Of a DNA stretch of 64,000 nt, positions 21,301 through 32,924 are shown one piece after another. The notes under the pieces were generated by a model. That model worked only from the letters and a program-made list of their open reading frames with translations, was not told the DNA's origin and ran no database searches. Both the position numbers and the translations under genes were made by a program. The number at the start of each line of letters is the position of its first letter. Position 1 is the stretch's first letter. Location of the stretch: NCBI GenBank assembly GCA_963970005.1, contig CAXAMN010006513.1, forward strand, positions 38,530-102,529. Direction: 5' to 3'. The stretch is from Durusdinium trenchii (lineage: Eukaryota > Sar > Dinophyceae > Suessiales > Symbiodiniaceae).

Positions 21301-24300
21301 ACGCTCCGGGATCTTGTCCAAGAGTCCCACCTCTTTCCTGAGACGAGAGTACAGAGCGTTCGGAGAGCACTGTGAGTGAGCTGGGAGATCCTGAAACATC
21401 CTGGTAGATCCCCAGTCACAAAAGTGCTTGTCATTCAAGTCTTCCTGGGGTCTTGCAAAGTGAGTCTTCAGTTCCGTGAGCCTCTCTCAAGGATCGCCTA
21501 GGGTGTTCTTTGGCCCCAAGGGTGCGAGCCCTTAGTGGAGAGATTGGAACATTCTCAACCAGAAAAAACCAAAAGATATGTTCGGATGATCGACCTCAAA
21601 TAATCGGCCTCTCAGTTAGAGGACCAGCCTGAAGTCTTCCTCTGTGGAAACTCTTGCCATGCAAGTTTGTGTAGGCCTGGGATGAAGATGAAACTGACAA
21701 TCGGGCCTGGTGTAGACAAATAAGCCGGCATCAGCCCAAACCAAAAAGAAAACAATCCAATTCACATCCGACACAACGACAATCACCAAATGTTTAATTC
21801 AAAACAAGAGGCACACTCAGTCCCAAATCGAAAGTCGTCGCCATCTTCTACAAAAGAGTACGTCTTGCACACCCACATCATGTGACCTTTCTGCCTCAAG
21901 AAACCATCATAAACCATCCGTCCATGGCATGGGCAAGCTGTGACACAGATGATGTTTTTTCTATTCCCCCAATAAAGAACAGCTGTAGCAGCAGCATGCA
22001 GCAGCAGGGTCAACCTATAGAAATCACCAAGTGGAGGTCTTTCCCAAACTGCATCGACACGTTATCGGCACGGCGCGGCAGGGTCAACCTCTCGTATCTC
22101 CCAGTTTTTGTTTCGTTTCTTTTCGGTGTCTTCGTGCGGCGCAGTTGGATCCACCACCGCTTCGAAACGCCACGCCTCACCTCGCCAGTTACACCGTTAC
22201 ACCTCCACCCTCCCCGCTGTTGCGAACGCTCGCTCGCTCGCTCCCCGCTCTGGCCAGCGGCTCTTGAATCCGCATGGTCAGGTTCTCGGTCCGGAGCACC
22301 TGTTCTTCGGTCCCGGGGCCGAGAACCGAGGTCCCGAGTGCCGGACTGACGGACCGAGTGCCGTCGATCATGTGAACCGAGTGCCGGATGAAGGTGATCG
22401 ATCAATAAAGAATGGATGAGTATATAAGGTGGCTTTATTTGTCCACTGGATCCTTCAGTGATTTCTTGATTGGTTGGATGAGATTGGATGCTTGATCTGT
22501 GGCGGTGGCTGGCTTGACGTTGCTGGACGAGTCACTTCCCTGCTTGCGTCGAGATCGACAGGACCGGACCGCCGGACCAAAAAGAGAACACCAGCCAAAT
22601 CGACATATGAATCCGTTAGATCAAACCGATTTAAATGTAAGACAGAGAGAGAGAGAGAGAAGAAAATACCGGAAATGAAGGACCTCATCAACTACTAGAC
22701 TAGTAGAGCTTCTACATTCTGCAGGTTTCTACAGTGTAGCGGAAAGAAATATGTATATAAGTTCTATGGCTGACTTCCAAATCTCAGAGGTTAGAACGTC
22801 CTTAGGGGCTTCAGGCTTCAGAACTGGCGCTGGAAGCTACTGAAGCTTTTGCACTCCAGCTCACATCGCCTCCTTCACCTTTCCATAAAGATTCACGGAG
22901 AGGTTCCTGGCCGTGAGACAGGTCATCTAGATGAGACTCTCCTCTTTTTTCATCAGCCCAGGCCCGTGCAAGAATATAGTCAATGTATATATATATAGAT
23001 ATAATGAGTAATATGATGTAATATGTATATATCTTCAATGTCAAACAATGTGTCAATGTCAGGGACAAATCTCATACTAACCGTTCCCCCTTCTTGGTCC
23101 TCTCATTGAAGAACTGGAAGAGGTTCATATACTGCTTGGAGTGCGCCACGCGGGAGACGCGCAAGGCGTTCCTCGATCTACGGCCCGGATTTGTGCCACA
23201 CGACGCAAGGCATGAATTTGAGGGATCCACAATCACTACTGTATCTACTTCAGGATGACCTAGAATTTAGCAATTGGCAACTAGACGCTCCGAACGGGGC
23301 TCCTGGCCCTACTACTATGAACAGGAAGCTACTAAGAGCAAAGGGCGTCGCTACGAACGGAGCAAGAACGCTACGAACGCTGAGTAAGCTTAAAGTTGAA
23401 ACCCGCTCAGACAGGACCCCGCCCGGCCGACCTATGTCCTGGTGATCGAAAAGGGATTGCCGAAACGAGTTCTTTCCCCTCCAAAGGAACATGGAACAGG
23501 TGTCGTTGCCGTTACCCCATCCTGCCAGAGCCTGGGAGCAATGGAAAACAGCCGTTTCAGTGGAAGGAAAACAGCCAGGTCTCTCATCAGCTAATGGACA
23601 GTATCTGTGAAGTGTCTTGATTTCTGACAAAGGTTGTCATGTTCACCACTCATGATATTCGCCTTGCTCAGTCTTCGTGAACCCTTGGAGGAGGTTTGGT
23701 ATGGTTTGGTCTCATTCCCTTGTCAGAACGTGACAGACCCCTCACTGCTGGAATCGGTGGAACGTTCTGGATCTGTTCGGTGATGGGAGGATGAACCCGA
23801 CAGCAGGAAAAGCGAGCTGTGGCCTGAAAAGCGAAACAAACAAGATGCTTTCCCATGAAAATAAGACCATAACAACGGCAATTCTGTCAGAAGAGGGCTC
23901 CGGCAACAGCAAGTTGTATTCTTAGCTTCTAGAGTGCTCGGCGATAAGTCATGGCTTACAGTGTTTGAGACCTCCTCTCTGTCAATCATGCGTGCCTACG
24001 GTTGGATCCAATCATTGTGACTTCTTCAAAAGGAAGAAAGTGATTCTGTTGATCTTCTTGCCCGGTCTTATATCATCTTTATTTTAATATGAGACAAGGA
24101 TATCTTTTTGCAGGTTACATAGCTGAACATATCCAAAAACTGCGGAAAGAATGTTATTGCTTTTGACGGGGGGCAAATGCTTTTGCAAGTTTCATGGCTC
24201 TTTGCTAAATTCTCATTGCCAATTTTGGCGGTTGCTCATATGTGGATTAGCCGCAGCCGGATTTCACGTGGCCAGTGTAGTTCTTGTAGGGTTCTAGGGG

Positions 24301-27300
24301 GTTCTCTTTAGAACCTTCAAGAAGACAAACGTTGGTCCAAGTGGTATATGCCATCTTAGCATTCTTAGGGAAATCCAGCGGCGTGGGCTCCTCAACCCCG
24401 CCATCGGTGGTGGTTTTCGTCATGGCTCAAAGTGCTGGAGATCGAGGCGATGAAGGAGCTGAAGATGATCACAGCCACCAGGATCACGACCACAGCGAAG
24501 ATGCCTCAAAGATGGTCTTAGGTTTTGAGGGGATGAGGAAGGGGTTTTTGGATGGCGACCAGGTGTCCCCCAAAAGAATGGAAAAAAGACCATGGATGAA
24601 GTCCTGGTGGTCCATGTGAGGAGCTGTCCATTTTGTTTCAGTGACCGAAGGTGGACAAGTCATTCCCAAACGAGAAGACCATACGGGCAAATAGCTCCTC
24701 TCGTTAAGCCCAGCTCTGTTCTTCATGTCACTCCTACCCCAGATGGGATCTCATCCAAAGCTGATATCATGCAGCCGATGTTCTTACAAAAAAAAATAAA
24801 CCTCTGGCAACAAAGCCTGAGACATGAGAGACACATCCTCATCCTCCTCCGCAGCCCATACCTTTACATCAAGAGAACTAACCCACCGGGTCAAGCAGGC
24901 CGTCCATTACCGCGGCGGCACGTTCGGTCACGTTGTCCGGTGCGATGTTGTTCGTGGCCGGGGTGAACTGTGTCAGCGACCAATGGAGCGCCGCCGCGTA
25001 GGACTCGGGGAAGTCTGCCGCGGCCGCATCGACACCGTGCGGAGACGAGGTCGGGAATGGGACGCGGACACCAGTCTCTGGGAGGTGCTGCTTTCTGGAC
25101 CCACCGGGGTGGATGAATATAATATATAATAAATATCATATATCTTTCGTCCTTGGAAAGAATACATGCATTGAAAAAGAAGATTGGAAAGAACAGCCAT
25201 GCTTGTTTGCTCCTTGGCAGACTCTGCCGTCTGAAGACACTGGCCTCATCTCAATGCATACCATCATCTCTAATACAAGTTTAATCCTTCCTTTTGGATG
25301 TAGAGGGAGTGCGTGCACTCTTGTCGCAAGTTCTTTGACCTCAACCCACCCCACCTCCACCCATCCACTCAAACGGATCAGAACTTCAAAACAAACGTCA
25401 TAGCTCATTGCCCCTAGTAGCGATGGCCTCCAACCAGCGATGGCCTCCACCTAATAGCGTCCTAGCTACTGTAATCTGTCCCACAGCTGCCACCGGAATG
25501 TCCACCCACCACGGTGTCTGTCTCGCCTCACCTGTAGTTGTGTTTCCGCCGAGGGGACCCGCCTGTGTTTTCATTCATCTGGAAGTTGACCAACCAGCCA
25601 TGTCCATCTTCACGCCCGAAGGTGCCCACACCGAACCTGGAGAAGTCGATGAGACGGCCTTTATTTAAGAGGGCTGTAGACCTGAGGCCCCTCAAATCAA
25701 TGGAGCAAATCAGGGCTTTTGATACTCAAACTAAGTTTGTACTGTGAACTTACAGGGAATTGCGTTTGAGGCTACTACAAGTCCCTGCAACCTGGAGGGT
25801 CCACAAATTCTTCAAGTGAGTGAGAAACAAGACGAATAGGACTTGAAAATACCTGAAGCATGTGGATCCACCAGTTTTCTTCGTTGACTTCCTTCTCGGT
25901 CTGCGGGCAACCCGGAGACCACGGTGACTTTGGATCCACCAAAAAGTGCGCTCGTGCGCAAAGCCCTCCAGGCCTCAAAAAACAGTGGCTTGTTCCACAC
26001 CGCTCGGGAAATGTCCACGCTTCACGATCCTGTCTGCTCCCTCTCACCAGCCAGCGATGATCCCATCCGATGTCCGAGCGGCCAGCAGCACGCGATGATG
26101 TGATTCGTGATGAGCATCATGAAGATGCCCCCGCCGATCTCAGAATCGCTGCGTCCGAGCCAGTTGTGGATCAAGGCAGAGGAGCAAAAGGCGGAGATGG
26201 TGGATCATGGGGTTACGGGTGGTTTTCGGACTGTCTGAAAGGGACCCCCCGTTCCGTTTCGCTGGAACAGAGGGGCTCTGCCGTTGTGGGAAAGGGTGAA
26301 GCAAGGTGCAACCCCGAGAGACACGGTGTCTGAACGACAGAGATGGGCCGCGAATGTATCCTATGTTGCATAATTGGTTTCCTTCCAGCAAAACGCAGGA
26401 ACTCGGAACTCGTGGCAAACTTGTCCCTAAATGACTGTTCTAGGCAAGTGCTTTGCTCTGTCTTTTTATCAACTTGGCATTTGAACGAAGAGTCTTGAGA
26501 AGGCTAGAACTGCCCACTCTACTCCATATTTCAAGGACCAGGTGAGTTTCACTGGTGCCTTTTCAGAGGTCGCGTGCAAACATCGGGGGTCCGTGGTGAA
26601 AGACCGTGGGCGCCAGAGGCGCCCGACGCGAACCCGGGCTTCCAGACCAAACGATCCTAGAAAGTGAAGGGGCGGGACCTCAAGCAACCTTGAAAGTGAA
26701 CATTCCAAATTTGGTCGTTTGCTATTACTGAGGCTTCTTTTTTTGTGTTACCGGCTTCGTTTTCCAAGGATTTGTACCACTTGAGCTACCATGCTCTGTT
26801 TGTTCGCAAGGTGAGTTGGATTACCACTGTGCTTTTCAATGTAAAGCACAGCACCACAGAATCATTCAAGAGCCCGGGGCACAATCGATTCTAATCTCTT
26901 GTCCAGGGCATTTGGTCCAGTGTCTACTTCCCAAAGACCCTTTTCGTTTGTTTTGGCTTCATTTAGGCTTCGTTACAAGTAACTCCATTTTATGCCCGCA
27001 AAGCCCTGAAGCCTGAAGACAAGACAATTTGAAAACGAGTCCCAGGAGGAGGCTTCGTTTCTTTGTTTCCGGCTTCGTTTTCGAGGCCCTTTGCAGCCTT
27101 TGCACATTCTCACTCCAAAAGTTACCATTTTATGCAAAAACTTGACGCTAACATGTTCGTGGCTCTCTCAACAAAGACTCGCACAATACACCTGCGTCCC
27201 CGCTTCCCTTGCTGCCCAACGAGGCCTTGAGTACCAAGAAAGCGTTCGTTGAGAGAAAACGGTTTGCCACAACCATCACCTAGCAAGCAGGACTGGATGC

Positions 27301-28536
27301 AAGTTGCTATGACTCCAAATTTAAAATTGTAGGAGGTGTGGCTCCAAGCTGGCGGTCACAGACCTCAAACAGCTGCAAAGTCAAAAAAAGAGGTGTGGCT
27401 CTTCGATTCGTTCCTTGCCAATCCAAAGAGCCCTTTCAGAACGCTTCATGAACAGGTGGCATCGTTGCACTGGCTTCTCTTCGACGAATGCTCAGGCAAA
27501 TGAAAGAATCATAAAGAACCTATGCCTCTCTCACCACCGGTCACCACCTGTCACCGACAAGCCGGGCTTCACTCGCTCGGGACGCGACGCACCACCGGCG
27601 CCTCTTGTTGGAGCTTCGTCACGCGCAGCAGCCGGAGCAGCCGCAGCAGGCGGAGGGCGCGGAAGAAGCGCGCGGAGCGCCACATGGAGAACTCGTCACT
27701 GGTCTCCTCACAGTTCTCGCTGTGGGAAGTCACAAACAAAATCAAGGAATCATGTTATATAGAAAGATGTTCGGGAACACCATCTCATTAAGGTGGTCCC
27801 AAGTCACAAAGTAACAGGTCAATGAGCGTTCTTTCATTGAGGGATCAATGGCTCATTGTTCATTCCTTCTCTAATGATTGAATGTCCGTCCTCGACCATC
27901 TACTTCTTGGAGCGTTCCAGCTGATTCTAGCTGACCCTTTCACTAAGGCTCTTCATAGATTCGATCGTTTTGTGGATACTGTGCCCACGAAGCCATCTGA
28001 CCAGAAGCCTACTCTCGATGTGCTTGGGGTGCGGCAGTCGAGCCATCTGACCCTCTATGTGTCTCATCACCGCCGTGGTCCCTCCGTGGACGACCAGTCC
28101 TGTTCCAAACCTCCGAGGGTGACCAGTGGGAGGTTACAACACGGCGAGTCGTACTTTGAAGTGCGGAGGTCACACGTCGAAGTTCCAAATAAAACAGAAG
28201 TATACCCTTCACCCTACTACCATCATCTACCATCTACTACCTGCACCCCTCAGTCCTTCTCTTGAGGTGATTTTCACACATTGGGAGGCGTCGCTGCACA
28301 TGATTCTAGATTCTAGATGATACCTTGTGTAAGCAATACGAAAAGAATGGTGCTGTAGGAAGCAGCCTGTTGCTTTATAGTTTTAAGTCAGGCAGAGTCT
28401 CACATGGAATGCGGCCTTAAGGCAACTGCGGACACCTGCGGACACCTGAAACCCTCACTCTCTCCTGAAATACTTCCAGAATAATAATGACCGCATCGAT
28501 GCTGATGATCATCAGATCAATCAAAAACCAGGAACC
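18360..28536 (-). CDS. Voltage-sensor cation channel with cyclic-nucleotide-binding domain (EAG/CNG-like), 5' exons not found
   Basis: Minus-strand exons rebuild a six-helix channel. S3: 28536-28474, WFLIDLMIISIDAVIIIL. S4: 27719-27602, RFFRALRLLRLLRLLR, with a basic residue at regular spacing. S5: 26138-26048, GIFMMLITNHIIACCW. Pore: 25014-24911, LHWSLTQFTPATNNIAP. S6: 24504-24424, VVVILVAVIIFSSFIASISS. C-linker: 23171-23090 (ALRVSRVAHSKQYMNLFQFF) and about 21370-21232 (VGLLDKIPERLKMQLHNE). Nucleotide-binding domain: 20379-20330 (VCHRAMVEGYASPGQ), 19981-about 19930 (DVFMPGTDCRDVYIL) and 19641-19507 (SGRMLYLARQ, then LCVACLWTEWHHR). C-terminus: about 18940-18846 and 18785-18360, ending in a stop. 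Phases join cleanly at 20330/19981 and 18846/18785. The protein would sit in a membrane and gate cation flow by voltage and perhaps a bound ligand. The pore lacks the GYG/GFG filter of K+ channels. S1-S2 were not found. Confidence 0.82.
20704..20760. repeat. (GAA)n microsatellite in a channel-gene intron or exon edge
   Basis: A purine run of GAA/AAG steps interrupts the minus-strand stretch at 20705-20500. That stretch otherwise reads like protein (LVALSSYSEEIYMPFLLSLK) between the C-linker and nucleotide-binding exons. Whether it is an exon of the channel is unclear. Confidence 0.7.
23283..23382. repeat. Copy of a dispersed CTACTA/GAGCAA repeat family
   Basis: It contains GGGGCTCCTGGCCCTACTAC, GAAGCTACTAAGAGCAAAGG and repeated GCTACGAACG. 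The same building blocks occur at 36029-36152, 37056-37160, 51730-51840 and in the hairpin at 29884-30126. It lies between the C-linker and S6 exons of the channel gene, so it is intronic. Confidence 0.65.
26815..27020. repeat. Dispersed repeat, copy A (pair with 61227-61405)
   Basis: It shares ordered blocks with the 61-kb copy: TTGGATTACCAC, CGATTCTAATCTCTTGTCC, TTTAGGCTTCGTTACAAGT and AACTCC, with many substitutions between them. It is an old, diverged interspersed repeat of unknown type, here inside the intron between channel S4 and S5. Confidence 0.55.
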
Positions 28537-29019
28537 TCCAGCAGGGCCGAGAGCCGCCGCAGCGTTGAGACAGACGGGGAGTCCACTCAGTCGCGTGGAC
28601 GAGCCAGTTTGAGCTCCCCGAAACAAAACACCAAAACACCAAGGCCTTGAAACATCGTGAGTGAATCAAAACCTCTCCAAAATAATGCAGGTGTGCCATT
28701 GTGCCATCGAGTGTCCTTGTGTTCTTTTTTTTACCTGCCTGAGAAGGTGTGTTTCGTCTGCCAGACACAATGGATCGTCTGCGGATTCGTATATATAGGC
28801 TTCATGTGCACCAAACCCAAACAAACTCAGTCTGCAACTACACCCAACACATCTCACGCGGCCTCAAAAACCACTCGAGCCGGCACGGTTTGCAGACCGC
28901 TTCACCCAACAGAACAATCGGATGCACATCAAAGGACACCCAGTGACCGACACAAAACCCAGTGACCTACAGTAATTACCCCAATGAATTCCACCCATCC
29001 CAATCCAACGGTCCAGAAG

Positions 29020-29605
29020 TTCAGAATGGATGTGTTTTCTCGCTCGGGTCGAGGTGCGTAGGTACATCTTCAGCAACTTCTTAGGTCTCAACTCCTGTGC
29101 CCCGTTGATCTCTGTGCCGAAGATCACATGCAGAGGCATGTCGATGATCCTCCGGACAAAAGGTCTGCAGCAAAGAGAAAAGGCACAGCAAGGAAGTGAA
29201 GATCTACCATGATTCATAAATTGTTGTTGTTTCATTCCGTCAAGTATGGATTGAAGTGATGTGGGGCTGAGCAGTGGTTGATGTGCAGTGTATGCTGTAA
29301 AAATGGGCCCGAATGCGAAAAAAGAAACGTGAACAAAACTACACTAATTCACTTGGGCTGAAACTGAACTCATTCATGTCATGTGGTTGTCTTTGCTGAT
29401 CCCAGCAGAATATTGACACGTTTCATCCCCGCAGTTGAACCCCTCTCCAGTAGGCGAAGGAGACTCGGGCGAAGATGGTGAGGAAGTCCAAGAACCTTGG
29501 CTTGCCGACAAAATCTGCACTGCAATAGGCCTATCAAATGTGAGTTGGGACCAGACAGGGGAAGACAAAGACACTGCTTGCTCGATCAGTGACCCGTACA
29601 CTGAA
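29020..29605 (-). CDS. Candidate coding exons upstream of the channel gene
   Basis: About 29605-29440 contains YGSLIEQAVSLSSPVWSQLT, then FDRPIAVQILSAS and a Ser/Pro-rich tail. About 29166-29020 contains RPFVRRIIDMPLHVIFGTEI, then a Lys/Arg-rich stretch (LRPKKLLKMYLRT). They could be N-terminal cytoplasmic exons of the channel, or the end of a separate gene. No transmembrane S1-S2 pair was found between them and S3. Confidence 0.35.
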
Positions 29606-29883
29606 AACTGAAAGAGACGAGCTGATGACTAAACAAACACAAGCTGATACATGACACCGGATGAATAATGATGAATATATAAGTTCCCCCTTGATTCATT
29701 CAACTTTTGAAGCAACCATATGTCTTCCACGCAAAATCAATGGTGAATTTCCAAGGACTTGATGAGCCCCCTCTTAGTACGTCCTTGGCCTGAGGTCTCG
29801 CCAAAAGCTCTGCCTTTTTGAACCAACCCTAAGACGACCCCCTTCCCAGCACCAAAAATGGAGAGATAGCAATGGGACCCAAT

Positions 29884-30126
29884 GCAATCTCCGAGCAGTT
29901 CTGCGGTTCCCTCAGACTCCGAACGTAACAAGAAGCGAACCGAACGTAGCAGGGGCATCGCTATTACTAACAAGGGCATTACTACTAGGAACAAGAAGCC
30001 ACTAGGAACAAGGGCATCGCTATTAGTAGCAAGAAGCCTGTGTTTAATGCCCTTGTTACTAGTGGCGATGCCCGTGCTACGTTCGTTTCGCTTCTTGTTA
30101 GAACCGCAGAACTGCTCGGAGATTGC
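29884..30126. repeat. Fold-back element: 243-bp imperfect inverted repeat
   Basis: The left arm starts GCAATCTCCGAGCAGTTCTG and the right arm ends with its exact reverse complement. Pairing continues through GAACGTAGC...GGGCATCGC and ...AACAAGGGCATT for roughly 90 bases per arm, with a short spacer. The left arm has about 17 extra bases (CCTCAGACTCCGAACG...) absent from the right arm. No ORF and no clear target duplication were seen. It resembles a MITE or fold-back element. Confidence 0.85.
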
Positions 30127-30339
30127 TCCTCCTGGATCTTACGTCACAAAGCCATCCAAGTGTCCCTTCTCCACGGACTGTTACGGCTTGGGTTAAGCTT
30201 ATGAGATGTTTATCTAGCCAGGGTTGGAAATCGGTGATTTAATGTGTTGCTGTCTTGTTCCCCAATAGCTATGCTATGGGGTCTTGCAAAACTAATAGGC
30301 GGACGGGCGCCGTCGGGTCACCGTCAGAGCTGGTGGGCG

Positions 30340-30690
30340 GATGGTGTCCCGGTCATGTTTTGATGGTGTCCCGGTCATGTTGTGATGGTGTCCCGGTCAT
30401 GTGATGGTGTCCCGGTCATGTTGTGATGGTGTCCCGGTCGTGTTGTGACGGTGTCCCGGTCATGTTTTGATGGTGTCCCGGTCCTGTTGTGATGGTGTCC
30501 TGGTCATGTTTTGATGGTGTCCCGTTCATGTTGTGATGGTGTCCCGGTCATGTTTTGATGGTGTCCCGGTCATGTTGTGATGGTGTCCCGGTCATGTTGT
30601 GATGGTGTCCCGGTCATGTGATGGTGTCCCGGTCATGTTTTGATGGTGTCCTGGTCATTTTGTGATGGTGTCCCGGTTATGTAATGATGG
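30340..30690. repeat. Minisatellite, 22-bp unit, about 16 copies
   Basis: The unit GATGGTGTCCCGGTCATGTT plus TT or GT repeats head to tail. Some units lack three bases (19-bp form), and single-base variants such as CTGG, GTTC and GTTAT are scattered. There are no spacers, so it is not a CRISPR. Confidence 0.95.
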
Positions 30691-32880
30691 TCTCCAAGGA
30701 AGAAATGGTCGATGTGTTGAAAACAGCAGTTGTTTTCAGATTTTTCTTTTTGTCCCGGTTTGTATCTTGCTATTGGGGTCTCCAGCTGGGCTAATTGTTT
30801 TTGTGTTCCGTTTGCATTTGCTATGTTTGCTACTATTATTTTGTTTTGCTGTTGTTTGGTTGTTTTATATACCGCTTTTATTGCTGTTTTGTTGCAATGG
30901 TTGGTCTTGCTGCCTCTTACCACGGTTCAGGAAAAACTGTTGCTACCTATTCAGTTGTGGCTTTGGTGGACGATTTATATGTCGTGAATTGTCATGATAT
31001 GTCCTTTGGCCAAAAACAGCGCCTCGGCATCCATTTTGGTCTTTACTCCGTCCCACCCAGCCATTGAGAAAAAAGAATGGGCCAGAATGGGTATAATATA
31101 CCGGGATTCTACAATCTACGCAATCGTTCGTGGAGGACAGGGAAAAAACGAACACGTTTTTAGCCAACGATTGGCTCGCGATGTGTTCTTCGCCCCAACG
31201 ATTGGCTCGTGATCCTGTCTGCTCGGTTCAACGCCATGGTGGACAATATATGCAAGAGTGGTGAGTTCAAGGGAAAAGGCAAATGACTACAGCCCGCCGT
31301 GTAAACAGTTCATGTTTCGCCTGATATGTCCATAATGTGGGTGTTTGACCACTCAGAAGATTTGGGTGTCCTCTATTTGCTAGGAAAATCAAGCTTTGGC
31401 TTCTGAGGTCAGAAAGGAACTGAATGCTTGAATCCCCCCACAAAGCTTGCTCCTAATCTCGTCGTCCGTTTCCAACGCAATCGGCGGCCCATTCCCTCCA
31501 TAATCCCAAACACTCCATGTGTGGAATACTTACAATTGAGGTGGTCCGGGGTGGTTTCAGTACGTAAATATATGTCATTACAGTAAATATATGTAAATAT
31601 GCCAGTCCCATGGAGTGTCAGGGAGGTAACATGTTCGGGTCAGCAGCTGGGGCAGGTTGAAGAAGCCCAAGGGGATGGTGATCAAATCCCACAAAATCCT
31701 CGGAGCCGCCGGCGCCGGCAACGACGTCCATCGACCGGGACGCGACCGGAGTCGTGAAATGTTCGGAGAAGATCACCCGTTCCAGATATGACCCACATAA
31801 CACACTGCTTGGAATCAGAGGGAATCACCCGCTCCAGCTTGGAACCGGAAGAAGTCACACACGGGTCACTGGCTGTCTCACGGGGTCAAGAAGCGGTCAG
31901 ACTGGGATATACTGGGATAGTATGTCGGACGGTCACTCCATGACGCCTTTTTTGCCAAAAGTAGAACATCCTTGAGAATGCTCATGAGGGCACTTGCGGA
32001 TGGTCCCTCCTGCTCCAACTCTGCGCCTTGCTATTGATACAGGTTAGAATCCGTTAGTGATGCAATTGCTTACAATCCCCACTCAACAATGTCTTGGGTG
32101 CCATGGCCCGCTCAAGTAAGATTTGCGATAAAATGGTCTTCCAACACAAGCAAACAAGTCGCAACATGTTGACCTGAAGTTCCAAGATGAAAAAGCAATG
32201 ATCCAAAGACCTGCACCTCAACCTGTCTCGTCCGCCCGAACTCCTTCTTGACTTCTTCGGCTGTTCAGACGAACGAGATGTAGCTCCTCTCGGCTCAAAG
32301 CAAGGAGCAGCAAAGCGCCGATGGTGGTCCACAGAAGTTGCTGCCAGCTATTGGGCTTCAACACCAAGCCCTGAAGCACTGTCGCCGCCTAGAGTCGGCT
32401 CAGTCGACCACCGGTCCGACCACTTCTCCGGGAGGTGGGTGGGGCGAAAGGATTGGGCTATCATTTCAGGCCGAAAAATCCAAGTCCTGCCAAAATTCAA
32501 GGCTCATGCTTCTGCCACCGCTTGCAGTGCACTCTATGGAAGCTGCGCAGCACCAAATCCGAACATCCTACCAAGCTGTCCTGCTGTTTTTCAGGCTGCA
32601 CTCTCTGTGCAGTGTCATAATCCGACTTGAGTGGTAGATATCCATGTTACACACTACAAGTACCACACTTGTGCGGCACATTTGTGGGAGATCCACAGCA
32701 GTCAACTGAACGAAACCTTGCTTGCCAGTTCAGTTAGGAATCTCCCTTTCTCCACATGGCTCTTCGATAGCTGTGCTTGGAAGGATGACCAGTCTAGAAA
32801 AGAAAAAGAACCACATATGGCCTCTGTGTACAACATACAAATCAAAAAGCCATATCCCAAGGAGCTGATAATCATCAGCC
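30691..32880. other. No convincing gene; AT-rich and low-complexity DNA
   Basis: Plus-strand frames at 30.66-31.0 kb are rich in Phe, Leu and Cys, but this comes from a T/G-rich stretch rather than a recognisable membrane protein. Nothing else in the interval resembles a known protein or RNA. Confidence 0.45.
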
Positions 32881-32924
32881 CCAATCATGGCCGCCATATC
32901 TTTGTGAGCAACAACATCAAAACC

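Noticed and set aside
30340..30690. CRISPR-like repeated array
   Set aside because: Repeats are head to tail with no unique spacers, and the genome is eukaryotic.
30662..31067. Plus-strand frames rich in Phe, Leu and Cys suggesting a membrane protein
   Set aside because: Hydrophobicity follows from T/G-rich low-complexity DNA, and three overlapping frames look equally hydrophobic.
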